Source: Paraburkholderia humisilvae (GTDB lineage: Bacteria > Pseudomonadota > Gammaproteobacteria > Burkholderiales > Burkholderiaceae). Taken from it: a stretch of DNA of 64,000 nucleotides. The stretch is from positions 124,001 through 188,000 of the forward strand of contig NZ_CADIKH010000006.1 in assembly GCF_902859855.1 (NCBI RefSeq), written 5' to 3'. Under the pieces are notes generated by a model. The model was not told the DNA's origin. It saw only the letters and a list, made by a program, of their open reading frames with translations, and made no database searches. This document shows, one piece after another, positions 54,983-64,000 of this stretch (position 1 is its first letter; every line of letters starts with the position of its first letter). The position numbers were made by a program, and so were the translations under genes.

Positions 54983-55801
54983 ATGAGTGTTTCAGACGAC
55001 ATCGGCAATCTGTTCCAGCGATTCGGTGGCGACCCCGATCGCTATCAGGAAGTCTCACGCGACGACGACGTGAAGTATGCCGCTTCGCGCTGGCCGCTGC
55101 TGACGGCACTCGACATCGCGCACCCGGCACCGGTGCCGGGTGCGGGACAGCCGTTGTCGCGCCCATCGGCCGTGCAGGCAAAGTCCGCGCAGGCAAAGTC
55201 CTCCACGCAGCCGCTGGCCGGAGCGCCGGCCGCGAACGCGCCCACGGCGGGTGCCGTCGCGGCTAACCGTGCAACGCTCGATGCGTCGCGCGGGCCGTTC
55301 TTCGCGCGCGGTCACCTGTTTGCGACGACGCCGCCGCCGGTCGAACCCGCGCGAGCGGCATCGGCGCGTTTCAGTACAGCGCGTGACGCGCGGGCCGCCG
55401 CAAGCGGCACTGAAGCCGCGTCGGGTTCGGTGCGAGCTGGCACCGTGCCTGCGTCGATGACGAGCGCCCCGCAGGGAGGGCCTTCGCCTGCTGCACCGAT
55501 TACCGACGTGCCAGCAACTGCGGCGCCGATCCGTGACGAGTCACGTCAGCTTCAACCAGGCATCCTTACCGGTCGAAAGCAAACGTTTGCCCAAGCGCCG
55601 GGTCCAGGCGCTGTGCCTGCCGCGCAGCCGCAACCGGCTCCGCGCGCGGCGGCCACGGACTCGATTCTGTCGGGCATGTTCGCGATAGCGGCGCGTGAGC
55701 CGTCCGCGCAGCCTGCGCCGCGCGAGCTCGCGAGCGTGTTCGCCAGACTGGCCGGCGTGCCGGGCGCCGACCGGAAAAAAACAGGCGGTGGGCAGCCATG
55801 A
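54983..55801 (+). CDS. bcsP: Proline-rich cellulose biosynthesis protein BcsP
   Basis: A 272-residue protein found with bcsD and bcsQ in betaproteobacterial cellulose operons. The N-terminus SDDIGNLFQRFGGDPDRYQEV resembles the short BcsR-like segment (D-x-x-L-F with Y near position 20). The rest is low-complexity Ala/Pro/Ser, and the last 40 residues end in RELASVFARLAGVPGADRK, a small amphipathic element. Probably a scaffold linking BcsQ or BcsD to the synthase; mechanism unknown. Overlaps bcsQ by 4 bases (ATGA). Confidence 0.8.
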   Translation: MSVSDDIGNLFQRFGGDPDRYQEVSRDDDVKYAASRWPLLTALDIAHPAPVPGAGQPLSRPSAVQAKSAQAKSSTQPLAGAPAANAPTAGAVAANRATLDASRGPFFARGHLFATTPPPVEPARAASARFSTARDARAAASGTEAASGSVRAGTVPASMTSAPQGGPSPAAPITDVPATAAPIRDESRQLQPGILTGRKQTFAQAPGPGAVPAAQPQPAPRAAATDSILSGMFAIAAREPSAQPAPRELASVFARLAGVPGADRKKTGGGQP

Positions 55802-56586
55802 AAGTCATCGCTGTGGTGTCCGCCAAGGGCGGCGTCGGCAAGACGACGCTGGCCGCGAATCTCGCGTCGGTGCTCGGCTCGACCGGGCATCGTGTGATTG
55901 CGGTCGACTTCGATCCGCAAAATGCATTGCGCCTCCATTTCGGCGTGCCGGTCGACGATTTCGACGGCATCGCGCGCGCGACAGTCAGCGGCAACGCATG
56001 GCGCAGCGTGATGTTCGACGGTATCGATGGCGTCACCGTGCTGCCGCACGGCGCGTTGAATGAAGACGACCGCCGCGCGTTCGAAGCGCGCCTCGACAAG
56101 GACCCGCATCTCGTGCGTGAGTCGCTCGAAGCGCTGGCGCTCGGGCCGTCCGACATCGTGCTGATCGACACGCCGCCGGGCGCGACCGCGTATACGCGCG
56201 CGGCGTTGATCGCCGCCAGCTTCGTGCTCAACGTCGTGATTGCGGATGCCGCGTCGTATGCGGCGATCCCGCATATGGAAAGGCTTGTCCAGACCTACGC
56301 GACGCCGCGCGCCGATTTTCTCGGCGAAGGCTACGTGATCAATCAGGTCGACGTCGGGCGCGATCTGACCAAGGATGTGCTGAAGGTGCTGCGCGACGCG
56401 CTTGCGCCCAAGCTGTTTCCGGGTGTCGTGCATCTGGACCAGGGCGTCAGCGAGGCGCTCGCGTACGACACCACGGTGATTCACTACGACCCGCTGTCGC
56501 AGGCGTGCGCCGACCTGCGCGCGTGCGGCGACTGGCTCGACACGAGGCTGAACGGGCGGGCCACGCTGCCAAGGAGCGTCGCATGA
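55798..56586 (+). CDS. bcsQ: ParA/MinD-like ATPase BcsQ
   Basis: A 262-residue deviant-Walker ATPase that places the cellulose synthase at the cell pole in E. coli. Walker A is AKGGVGKTT (Lys10 and Lys15), A' is VIAVDFDPQNALRL, Walker B is IVLIDTPPG. Length and KVIAVVSAKGG start are typical of the YhjQ/BcsQ family. Overlaps bcsP and bcsA by 4 bases each, so translation is coupled. Confidence 0.94.
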   Translation: MKVIAVVSAKGGVGKTTLAANLASVLGSTGHRVIAVDFDPQNALRLHFGVPVDDFDGIARATVSGNAWRSVMFDGIDGVTVLPHGALNEDDRRAFEARLDKDPHLVRESLEALALGPSDIVLIDTPPGATAYTRAALIAASFVLNVVIADAASYAAIPHMERLVQTYATPRADFLGEGYVINQVDVGRDLTKDVLKVLRDALAPKLFPGVVHLDQGVSEALAYDTTVIHYDPLSQACADLRACGDWLDTRLNGRATLPRSVA

Positions 56587-58817
56587 GCACCACCCCTGAA
56601 GACCCGCTGGTCGACACCAACGCGCAAGCGCAGCGCCGTTCGCGCTTCGACCGCTTCGCGTCGCCTCTGATCGACGGTCGCATGCTCGGCACCCGGGTGG
56701 TGGCGGTCCTGCTCGGGATCTTCGCGCTCGCCGTGCTGTACTTCGTGTGGACGGTGCCGCTCGAGCCCGTCCAGCAGCTGGTGTTCGCCGTCTGCTGTTT
56801 CATCTGCGCGTTGTTGTTCCGCCGCGCGGAAGGGCACTACGTGACGCTCGTGATGATCATGCTGTCGGTGATCGCGACGGGCCGCTATATGTACTGGCGC
56901 CTGACCGAGACGACGCACTGGCAGCATCCGCTCGATGCGGCATGGGGCTTGCTGCTCGTCAGCGCCGAAGTGTATGCGGCGCTCGTGCTACTGCTTGGCT
57001 ACTTCCAGACCGCGTGGCCGCTAAAGCGCAAGCCGCTGCCACTGCCCGTGGACCGCAGCGAATGGCCGACCGTCGACGTGTTTATTCCGACGTACAACGA
57101 GCCGCTGTCGGTGGTGAAGCCGACCGTCTATGCGGCGCTCGCGCTCGACTATCCGAAAGACAAGCTGTCGATCCACGTGCTCGACGACGGCCGCCGTCCC
57201 GAATTCAAGGCGTTCTGCGAAGAAGTGGGCGTGGCCTGGACCACTCGTTCGAACAACCTCCATGCGAAGGCGGGCAACATCAACGAGGCGTTGAAGATTA
57301 CCGATGGCGAGTATCTTGCGATCTTCGACTGCGACCACATTCCGACGCGCTCGTTCCTGCAGATCGGACTCGGCTGGTTCCTGCGCGACAAGCGCTTGTC
57401 GATGCTGCAGACGCCGCACCATTTCTTCTCGGCGGACCCGTTCGAGAAAAATCTCGGCACCTTCCGCAAGGTGCCGAACGAAGGCGAGCTGTTCTATGGG
57501 CTCGTACAGGACGGCAACGACCTGTGGAACGCGACGTTCTTCTGCGGCTCGTGCGCGCTGTTGCGCCGCTCGATGGTCGAGGAGATCGGCGGTATCGCGG
57601 TGGAAACCGTGACCGAGGATGCACATACCGCATTGAAACTGCACCGGCGCGGCTACACCACCGCGTACCTCGCGATTCCGCAGGCCGCGGGCCTCGCAAC
57701 CGAGAACCTCGGCGGTCACATCGGCCAGCGCATCCGCTGGGCGCGCGGGATGACGCAGATTTTCCGCATCGACAATCCGTTGTCCGGGCACGGGCTGTCG
57801 CTCGGGCAGCGGCTCTGTTATCTGAACGCGATGATGCACTTCTTTTACGGCGTCCCGCGGCTCGTGTTTCTGACCGCTCCGCTCGCGTATCTGTTCTTCA
57901 ATGCGCACATCATCGAGGCGCTGGCCGGCACGATCGCGGTCTACGCGCTGCCGCACATGTTCCACGCGAGCATCACGAACTCGCGGATGCAGCGGCAGTT
58001 CCGCCATTCGTTCTGGTCCGAGGTGTACGAGTCGGTGCTCGCGTCTTATATCACCGCACCGACCTTGCTTGCGCTGATCAACCCGAAGCTCGGCAAGTTC
58101 AACGTGACCGCAAAAGGCGGGCGCATCGAGGAGCAGTACTTCGACTGGAGCATCTCGCGGCCTTATCTGATCCTGCTGATCCTGAACCTGCTTGGTTTTG
58201 TGGCCGGCGGCTGGCATATCGCAACGAACTGGAACTCGCACAGCGAAGTCGAAACGACCATCCTGAACCTCGCGTGGACCGGCTACAACATGCTGATTCT
58301 CGGTGCGAGCGTCGCCGCCGCGCGCGAGCAGCGGCAGGTGCGCAGCACGCCGCGCGTCGCGATGCGCTTCCCGGCATCGCTGCGTTTCGCGACCGGCCGC
58401 ACGCTCGCGTGCGAGACCGTCGACTATGGGGAGGGCGGCGTCGCGTTGAAGCTGCCCAGCGAAGTCCATGTGCCGTTGCACGAGAGCGTCGTCGTGTCGC
58501 TCTTTCGCGGCAATGATGAGTTCGTGTTTCCCGCGGACGTCACGTACTCGGTGCCGGGCCGCGTCGGCTTGCAGTTCGAGCCGCTCACGCGCGCGCAGGA
58601 ACTCGAATTCGTGGAGAGCACGTTTGCGCGCGCCGATGCGTGGACCGGCTGGGCGGAAGGGCGCGAAGTCGATACGCCGCTGCGCAGCCTCGGGCATGTG
58701 ATGAGTGTCGGCGTAAGCGGCATTGCCGGGCTTTTCGAGCATCTCCGCGGCGACTTGCGCGCGCTGATCGCGGGCAAACACAAGACGGTGACACACGACC
58801 CCAGGACCGGAAAATAA
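56583..58817 (+). CDS. bcsA: Cellulose synthase catalytic subunit BcsA
   Basis: Polymerises UDP-glucose into beta-1,4-glucan and pushes it through the inner membrane. 744 residues from ATG 56583. GT2 domain: DDG (201-203), DCD (249-251), TED (344-346), QRIRW (382-386), and the FFCGS acceptor site (319-323). About eight transmembrane helices. C-terminal PilZ domain for c-di-GMP has RxxxR (Arg587, Arg591), but the second box reads DYGEGG (614-619), with Gly616 where D-x-S-x-x-G has Ser. C-terminal 80 residues extend beyond PilZ. BcsB follows 4 bp downstream. Confidence 0.95.
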   Translation: MSTTPEDPLVDTNAQAQRRSRFDRFASPLIDGRMLGTRVVAVLLGIFALAVLYFVWTVPLEPVQQLVFAVCCFICALLFRRAEGHYVTLVMIMLSVIATGRYMYWRLTETTHWQHPLDAAWGLLLVSAEVYAALVLLLGYFQTAWPLKRKPLPLPVDRSEWPTVDVFIPTYNEPLSVVKPTVYAALALDYPKDKLSIHVLDDGRRPEFKAFCEEVGVAWTTRSNNLHAKAGNINEALKITDGEYLAIFDCDHIPTRSFLQIGLGWFLRDKRLSMLQTPHHFFSADPFEKNLGTFRKVPNEGELFYGLVQDGNDLWNATFFCGSCALLRRSMVEEIGGIAVETVTEDAHTALKLHRRGYTTAYLAIPQAAGLATENLGGHIGQRIRWARGMTQIFRIDNPLSGHGLSLGQRLCYLNAMMHFFYGVPRLVFLTAPLAYLFFNAHIIEALAGTIAVYALPHMFHASITNSRMQRQFRHSFWSEVYESVLASYITAPTLLALINPKLGKFNVTAKGGRIEEQYFDWSISRPYLILLILNLLGFVAGGWHIATNWNSHSEVETTILNLAWTGYNMLILGASVAAAREQRQVRSTPRVAMRFPASLRFATGRTLACETVDYGEGGVALKLPSEVHVPLHESVVVSLFRGNDEFVFPADVTYSVPGRVGLQFEPLTRAQELEFVESTFARADAWTGWAEGREVDTPLRSLGHVMSVGVSGIAGLFEHLRGDLRALIAGKHKTVTHDPRTGK

Positions 58818-58821
58818 GCCT

Positions 58822-61506
58822 ATGAGGAACATGCGACGTGACGACGACGCGCGCAGTGACTCGTTTGAATCGATACGACATGGCTCGCGCGACAGCAGAC
58901 GGTGCGGCGGGTTCGAGAGCACGGCGTCAGGCTTGCGGCGCCATGCGCCATGCCGCGTGTCGCGTGCGGCAGGCGCGTGGCGCGCGCTGCTGAGCAGCTT
59001 CGCGATACTCGGTCTGGGCGGCGCATTGTCCGTGGCGCAGGCTGCGGGTCCGGCCGCGCAGCCCGAAGCGCAGCAGGCGGCGGCCGCACCGCTCGGTGCC
59101 CAGGCGGGCGTGCGGCAAGAGGCGCCGGTCACCGCGCTGCCGACCGGTACGCCACCAGGTTCGTCGACCGGTTCGACGTCGTCCGCCACGCAATCGGCTG
59201 GCCGCTCGTCCGGGGCGGCGAGCGTGAATGCGGCGAGCGCCGCACCCGCGCCGCTTCCCGGCGCCACTGCGCAGCCGCCGCTCGCGGAACCGGTCGCGCC
59301 AAGCTTGGGCGCCGTGCGCGCCGGGCGCGACACGATGTCGACCACCGCCGATAACGGCACGCTGACGAACGGCGTGCGCCGCCAGGTGTTCACGTTCGAG
59401 CAATTGGGCGCGCTGGACCCGCTGCAACTGCACGGCGTCGACAGCCAGAACGGTGTGCCGTTCTCGGTGCGCGCCGACGAAGTGGTGACCGCCGCGACGC
59501 TGCATCTGATCTACAGCTATTCACCGTCGCTGCTCACGAACCTGTCGCATCTGAAAGTGCTGGTGAACGGCGAAGTCGCCGCGACGCTGCCGTTGCCGCG
59601 CGAGCAGGCCGGCATGCTGGTCGCGCGCGACATCCCGCTCGACCCGCGGCTGATTACCGAGTTCAACAACCTGAACGTGCAGCTGATCGCGCATTACACA
59701 CAAGGCTGTGAAGACCCGGCGAGCAGCGCATTGTGGGGCACCGTCAGCAACGCGAGCACGCTCGATCTCACGTTCAGCCCGCTTGCCACGCCGCCCGACC
59801 TGGGTCTGCTACCGTTGCCGTTCTTCGACCGCCGCGATATCCGCCGGCTCGAACTGCCGTTTGTGTTCGCCGCGAAACCGAATGCGCAGACGCTCGAGGC
59901 GGCCGGCATCGTCGCGTCGTGGTTCGGCTCGCTCGCGCGCTATCGCGGCGCGCTGTTCCCCGCGCAGATCGATAATCCGCCGCAGTCGGGCAATGCGGTG
60001 GTGTTTGCCACCAGTGATGAACACCCGGCCGGCGTCACGCTGCCGACCATCGACGGCCCGATGCTCGCCATTGTCGAGCGCGCGGCGCCGGCGCGCGGCA
60101 AGCTGCTGCTTGTGCTGGGCCGCGATACGCGCGAGCTGAAGATCGCCGCGACCGCGCTGGCGCTCGGCGAAACGGCGCTGGCCGGCGCCGTGCAGACCAT
60201 CACGCACATCGATGCGCCGCGCGCCCGCGAGCCGTACGACGCGCCGGCCTGGCTGCCGACCGACCGGCCCGTGAGCTTCGGCGAACTGACGCAGCCCGGC
60301 GAACTCTCGGTGTCCGGCTATAACCCGGACGTGATACGCGTGAACCTGCGCGTCGCGCCGGACCTGTTCACGTGGCGCTCGAAGGGCATTCCGATCGATC
60401 TGCGCTATCGCTTCACCGCGCGGCCGGCGCCCGACCGCTCGACGCTCAATATCAACGTCGACAACACGTTCGTGCAGTCACTGCGCATTCCGGCGCAGCC
60501 GTCGTCGATGCTCGATCTCGGCCGCTATCTGAACCGGCTGCTGCCCGATCACACCGCGCCCGCAGAGCGGGAGATCTATATCCCGTCGCATCTGCTCACC
60601 TCGCAGGCGCAGTTGCGCTTCCATTTCTACTACGACATGCCGAAGACCGGCGAATGCCAGGGACAGGTGATCGACAACGTGCGCGGCGAGATCGATCCGA
60701 ACTCGACCATCGACCTGTCGTCGTTCCCGCATTTCATGGCGCTGCCGAATCTCGCCGCGTTCGCGAACAGCGGTTTCCCGTTCACACGGCTGGCGGACCT
60801 GTCGGAGACCGCGGTCATTCTGCCGGCCCAGCCGGGCCTCGCCGACGTCAGCCTGTATCTGATGGTGATGGGACGCATGGGCGCGTCCACCGGCTATCCG
60901 GTCACGGGCGTGACGGTCGGCGCACCGGACGATATTTCCCGTTTCGCGGACAAGGATCTGCTGATACTCGGCGCGCCGGCCCAGCAACCGTTGCTGACGA
61001 CGTGGGAAAAGTCGATGCCGTTCTCATCCGATAAAGATGCCCGTCGCTGGCAACTGTCGAATGCGTCGTTCCGGATTGCCGACTGGTGGTACGGCAATCG
61101 CGGCGGCGTGCGGACCGCGGGCCGCGCGGACCTGTCGCTGGTCAACGCGTCGGGGGACGCGATTCTGACCGGGTTCGCGTCGCCGTTGCGCAACGGGCGC
61201 AGCGTGGTCGCGCTGATTGCCGCGCCGGGCCAGTCGGATGCCGACCTGATGAGCGCGCTGCTCGATCCGGACCTCGTTAGTCAGATTCAGGGCGGTCTGA
61301 CCGTCGTGCGCGGCCGCGCGCTCGAAGTGGTGTCGAACGGCGACGTGTACTACGTCGGCCGTTTGTCGCCGATTCAATACCTGCACTGGGCGCTGTCCGA
61401 GCATCCGTTGCTGCTGCTATTCGGCGGCGTGATCGCGGCGCTGATTATCGCGGCACTCTTCTACCGGCTGCTGCGCGCGATCGCGGCGCGCCGGCTGCTG
61501 GACTGA
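58822..61506 (+). CDS. bcsB: Cellulose synthase periplasmic subunit BcsB
   Basis: The periplasmic partner of BcsA, guiding glucan across the periplasm. 894 residues as called, longer than the usual 750-800. The first 45 residues are charged and Ser/Arg-rich, and a signal peptide (SRAAGAWRALLSSFAILGLGG) starts only afterwards, so a GTG at 58957 may be the real start. An Ala/Pro linker (65-160) follows. BcsB segments: VTAATLHLIYSYSPSL, LKVLVNGEVAATLPL, LNVQLIAHYTQGCEDPASSALWGTVS, DAPAWLPTDRPVSFGEL, and a C-terminal membrane anchor (PLLLLFGGVIAALIIAALFY). Confidence 0.93.
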   Translation: MRNMRRDDDARSDSFESIRHGSRDSRRCGGFESTASGLRRHAPCRVSRAAGAWRALLSSFAILGLGGALSVAQAAGPAAQPEAQQAAAAPLGAQAGVRQEAPVTALPTGTPPGSSTGSTSSATQSAGRSSGAASVNAASAAPAPLPGATAQPPLAEPVAPSLGAVRAGRDTMSTTADNGTLTNGVRRQVFTFEQLGALDPLQLHGVDSQNGVPFSVRADEVVTAATLHLIYSYSPSLLTNLSHLKVLVNGEVAATLPLPREQAGMLVARDIPLDPRLITEFNNLNVQLIAHYTQGCEDPASSALWGTVSNASTLDLTFSPLATPPDLGLLPLPFFDRRDIRRLELPFVFAAKPNAQTLEAAGIVASWFGSLARYRGALFPAQIDNPPQSGNAVVFATSDEHPAGVTLPTIDGPMLAIVERAAPARGKLLLVLGRDTRELKIAATALALGETALAGAVQTITHIDAPRAREPYDAPAWLPTDRPVSFGELTQPGELSVSGYNPDVIRVNLRVAPDLFTWRSKGIPIDLRYRFTARPAPDRSTLNINVDNTFVQSLRIPAQPSSMLDLGRYLNRLLPDHTAPAEREIYIPSHLLTSQAQLRFHFYYDMPKTGECQGQVIDNVRGEIDPNSTIDLSSFPHFMALPNLAAFANSGFPFTRLADLSETAVILPAQPGLADVSLYLMVMGRMGASTGYPVTGVTVGAPDDISRFADKDLLILGAPAQQPLLTTWEKSMPFSSDKDARRWQLSNASFRIADWWYGNRGGVRTAGRADLSLVNASGDAILTGFASPLRNGRSVVALIAAPGQSDADLMSALLDPDLVSQIQGGLTVVRGRALEVVSNGDVYYVGRLSPIQYLHWALSEHPLLLLFGGVIAALIIAALFYRLLRAIAARRLLD

Positions 61507-61507
61507 C

Positions 61508-62773
61508 ATGCGGGCCGCCCATGACCCCAGTCTCCGCGCGGCCGCGCGACTGACGCTCCGGTTCGCGTGGGCGTCGGCGCTAAGGCTGACGCTGACCGGC
61601 GCGCTCGCGTGCATCGGGTGCGCCGCGCAGGCGGCGCAGCCCGCGCGTTGCGACGACTGGAGTGCATACCGGCAATTCATCGCGCACTTCATGCAGCAGG
61701 ACGGCCGCATCGTCGATTTTTCGACGGCGGTGCAGCAAAGCACGTCCGAAGGGCAGTCATACGGGATGTTTTTCGCGCTGGTTGCCAATGACCGCGCGAC
61801 CTTCGACAAGTTGCTCGCGTGGACTCGCGCGAACCTGTCCGCCGGCCGCTTCGACGCTGCCGACCTGAAGCTCCCGGCATGGCAATGGGGCCGTAAGCCG
61901 GACGGTTCCTATGGCGTGCTCGATGCGAACTCCGCGTCCGATTCGGACCTGTGGATTGCCTACGACCTGTTCGAGGCCACCCGCTTGTGGCACGAGCCGT
62001 CGTACGCGAAACTCGCCTGGGCGCTCGTGACGCAGATCGAGAAACAGGAAGTGGCGACGCTCGCCGGTTTAGGGCCGATGTTGCTGCCTGGCCCGCAAGG
62101 TTTCCAGACCGGTGGCACGACGCGTGTGAATCCGAGCTATCTGCCGTTGCCGGTGCTGCGCGCGCTTGCCGCGCAAGCGCCGTCAGGACCGTGGGCGAGC
62201 CTCGCTGCGAATGCGTACACGCTCGTGAAAACCACCGCGCCGCTCGGTTTCTCGCCCGATTGGGCGGCGTGGCGCGACGGCCGTTTTATCGTCGATCCGA
62301 AAAAAGGCGATGTCGGCAGTTACGACGCGATTCGCGTGTACCTGTGGGCCGGTCTGACCGACCCGACCGATCCACTCGCGAAACCCTGGCTCGATGCGAT
62401 CGGCGGGATGCGTGAGCGGGTCGCGCAGACGGGTGTACCGCCGGAGCGCGTCGCGACCACCAGCGGCGTTGCGCAGGGCGAAGCGCCGATCGGCTTCTGG
62501 GGCGCGCTGCTGCCGTACTTTCGTGCGCTCAACGACGCGCGCGCGGCGAATCTCGCGCAAACGCACCTGGCGGCGTGGGCCGCTGCCGCACAGCAAAACG
62601 CGGCGTCCGGTTCAACGACGCCCGGCAACAGCACCCCCCCGCCTGTCTACTACGACGAGGTTCTGATGCTCTTCGGCACCGGCTCCGCCGATGGCCGCTA
62701 CCGTTTCGACGCAACCGGCCAGCTCGTGCCGCGTTGGGGAAAGCTATGCGAACCTGCCCACGCGCACTCGTAG
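61508..62773 (+). CDS. bcsZ: Periplasmic endo-beta-1,4-glucanase BcsZ (GH8)
   Basis: A 421-residue GH8 cellulase that trims or releases glucan chains during secretion. Signal peptide of about 42 residues; mature start near AAQPARCDDW. Catalytic acid Glu81 in STSEGQSYGM and base Asp in NSASDSDLWIAYDL (residues 145-147). Other family parts: WQWGRKPDGSYGVLDAN, GSYDAIRVYLWAGL. The C-terminal 60 residues have a short Gly/Thr/Pro linker. It starts one base after the bcsB stop and overlaps bcsC by 28 bases. Confidence 0.94.
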   Translation: MRAAHDPSLRAAARLTLRFAWASALRLTLTGALACIGCAAQAAQPARCDDWSAYRQFIAHFMQQDGRIVDFSTAVQQSTSEGQSYGMFFALVANDRATFDKLLAWTRANLSAGRFDAADLKLPAWQWGRKPDGSYGVLDANSASDSDLWIAYDLFEATRLWHEPSYAKLAWALVTQIEKQEVATLAGLGPMLLPGPQGFQTGGTTRVNPSYLPLPVLRALAAQAPSGPWASLAANAYTLVKTTAPLGFSPDWAAWRDGRFIVDPKKGDVGSYDAIRVYLWAGLTDPTDPLAKPWLDAIGGMRERVAQTGVPPERVATTSGVAQGEAPIGFWGALLPYFRALNDARAANLAQTHLAAWAAAAQQNAASGSTTPGNSTPPPVYYDEVLMLFGTGSADGRYRFDATGQLVPRWGKLCEPAHAHS

Positions 62774-64000
62774 TCGGTGTTCTGCTCGCGTTTAGCGCAG
62801 CGGTTCCCGTTGCGGTCGACGCGCAAGCGCCCGCGAACGACGCGCTCAAGGTGCTGATCGAAGAGGGCAAGTACTGGCAGGCGCACCGGCGCGGCGATCT
62901 GGCCGAGCAGTCATGGCAGAAGGTGCTGCGCGTCGATCCGAAGCAGCCCGACGCGCTGTATGGGATGGGCATCGTGCTGGCCGACCGCAAGGACCGCAAC
63001 GGTGCGCAGCAATATCTCGCGCGTCTGCGCGAAGTGGCGCCGAACTACCCATCGATCGGCGAACTCGCGCGCCGCCTGGGCGAGACGAGTCCGACCGATC
63101 AGGCGGTCAACCAGGCGCGGCAGCTCGCGCAAGGCGGCCAGGCCGCGTCCGCCGCGCAGGTTTACCGGCAGGCGCTCGGCTCGAAGCCGACCGACCCGCA
63201 GCTCGCGATGGAGTATTACCAGACGCTCGGCGGTACGGAGCAAGGGTGGGATGAAGCGCGCCGCGGGCTTGAGCAGCTCGCGCGCGAGCATCCGCAAGAC
63301 CCCCGCTACGCGCTTGCGTACGCACAGCATCTGACTTACCGCGAAGCGAACCGGCGTGACGGCATCAACCGGCTCGCGCAACTCGCGAACGATCCGACGG
63401 TCGGCGCGCAGGCGAAGGCGAGCTGGCGGCAGGCGCTGCTATGGCTCGGCGTGCGCTCATCGGATACCGCGCTTTTCCAGGCGTATCTGAACGTCGTGCC
63501 CGACGACGCGGCGGTCAAGGCGCGCGCCGACTCGATTGCCGATCAGGACCGCCGGGCGCGCGAGCGCGCGCAGCAGAATGCGGAAGTCGATGCGCGCGGC
63601 CGAACCATCGCTGAAGGCTTTGCCGCACTCGACCGCGGCGATCTGGTCGTCGCCAAGGCGCGCTTTTCGTCGGTGCTGGCCAGTTCGCCGAACGATGCGG
63701 ACGCGTTGGGCGGCATGGGCGTCGCGTATCTGAAGCAGGAGCAGTTCAAGGAAGCGCACGATTACCTGGAGCGTGCGTCGCAGGCGGGCGACGCCGCGCG
63801 CTGGCGCGAGGCGCTCAATAGCGCGACCTACTGGATGTACACGAGCGAAGGGCTCGGCGCGCAGAGCAACGGCAACTACGCGCAGGCACGCGCGTCATTC
63901 GAGCGTGCGATTACCGTGAGTCCCGGCGATGTGACCGCGCAGGCGGCGCTCGGCGATCTGCTGCTGCAAACCGGTGACCCACGTGGCGCCGAAGCGGCCT
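62746..64000 (+). CDS. bcsC: Cellulose synthase outer-membrane subunit BcsC, N-terminal part (cut by window edge)
   Basis: A frame open from ATG 62746 to the window end, 418 codons visible. Signal peptide (ALVVGVLLAFSAAVPVAVDA). Then repeated TPR helices: GDLAEQSWQKVLRVDPKQPDALYGMG, QAASAAQVYRQALGSKPTDP, GDLVVAKARFSSVLASSPNDADALGGMG, and GNYAQARASFERAITVSPGD. BcsC forms the periplasmic TPR scaffold and beta-barrel pore for cellulose export; the barrel lies beyond the window. GGGGAAAGC precedes the start, which lies inside bcsZ. Confidence 0.93.
   Translation, partial: MRTCPRALVVGVLLAFSAAVPVAVDAQAPANDALKVLIEEGKYWQAHRRGDLAEQSWQKVLRVDPKQPDALYGMGIVLADRKDRNGAQQYLARLREVAPNYPSIGELARRLGETSPTDQAVNQARQLAQGGQAASAAQVYRQALGSKPTDPQLAMEYYQTLGGTEQGWDEARRGLEQLAREHPQDPRYALAYAQHLTYREANRRDGINRLAQLANDPTVGAQAKASWRQALLWLGVRSSDTALFQAYLNVVPDDAAVKARADSIADQDRRARERAQQNAEVDARGRTIAEGFAALDRGDLVVAKARFSSVLASSPNDADALGGMGVAYLKQEQFKEAHDYLERASQAGDAARWREALNSATYWMYTSEGLGAQSNGNYAQARASFERAITVSPGDVTAQAALGDLLLQTGDPRGAEAA

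Noticed and set aside
56747..58516. 589-codon plus-strand frame inside bcsA
   Set aside because: Out-of-frame shadow of bcsA; low-complexity Arg/Ala translation.
57021..59393. 790-codon minus-strand open frame across bcsA/bcsB
   Set aside because: Antisense shadow of two well-supported genes in GC-rich DNA; Arg/Ala-rich translation with no family match.

Overview
This is a GC-rich window whose gene families (DUF4148 and DUF3331 proteins, a BcsD-BcsP-BcsQ type cellulose operon, a B12-dependent ribonucleotide reductase) point to a betaproteobacterium of the Burkholderia/Paraburkholderia group. That is an inference from family content; no rRNA or species marker is present. I see no tRNA, rRNA, CRISPR array, insertion sequence or integrase. 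Fifty-two genes are called, two of them cut by the window edges (a cytochrome P450 tail at the left, bcsC at the right).

Layout. 0-16 kb is mixed metabolism and regulation: P450 tail, a small secreted hexad-repeat protein, an orphan triple-PAS histidine kinase, a haloacid dehalogenase, a PAS/sigma-54 activator, a LysE exporter, a GNAT enzyme, a class C beta-lactamase-like hydrolase, oligopeptidase A, hydroxypyruvate isomerase, a Rieske oxygenase and periplasmic trehalase. 16-32.7 kb is accessory in character: two DUF4148 proteins, an S33 peptidase, a CSS-domain EAL phosphodiesterase, an aldehyde dehydrogenase that has lost its catalytic core through an in-frame deletion, a visibly AT-richer patch with two small secreted proteins and an AraC regulator, nrdJ, a sulfotransferase, a DUF3331 protein, an AI-2E type permease, and an esterase/OpgC acyltransferase pair.

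33-46.5 kb is a Wzx/Wzy-type exopolysaccharide cluster. Eleven co-oriented, often overlapping genes run wza-wzb-wzc-wecB-wecC-wzx-GT4-polysaccharide lyase-wecG-wzy-acetyltransferase. A WcaJ-type initiating transferase converges on them from the opposite strand, followed by a GlxA-like regulator. WecB and WecC make UDP-ManNAcA and WecG is the likely acceptor enzyme, so the polymer probably contains ManNAcA. One initiating transferase plus two glycosyltransferases suggests a short, about three-sugar repeat.

47.9-53.5 kb holds a divergent LysR/aldo-keto reductase pair, an NlpD-like degenerate LytM lipoprotein and a PrpR-type sigma-54 activator. 54.4 kb to the right edge is the cellulose operon bcsD-bcsP-bcsQ-bcsA-bcsB-bcsZ-bcsC, tightly spaced, with an unrecognised 132-residue gene divergent from bcsD. 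The window therefore carries two surface-polysaccharide systems and, about 35 kb from bcsA, a c-di-GMP phosphodiesterase that could act on its PilZ domain. The best candidates for something undescribed are the hexad-repeat protein at 252-674, the lyase-containing ManNAcA-type EPS operon, and the gene divergent from bcsD.
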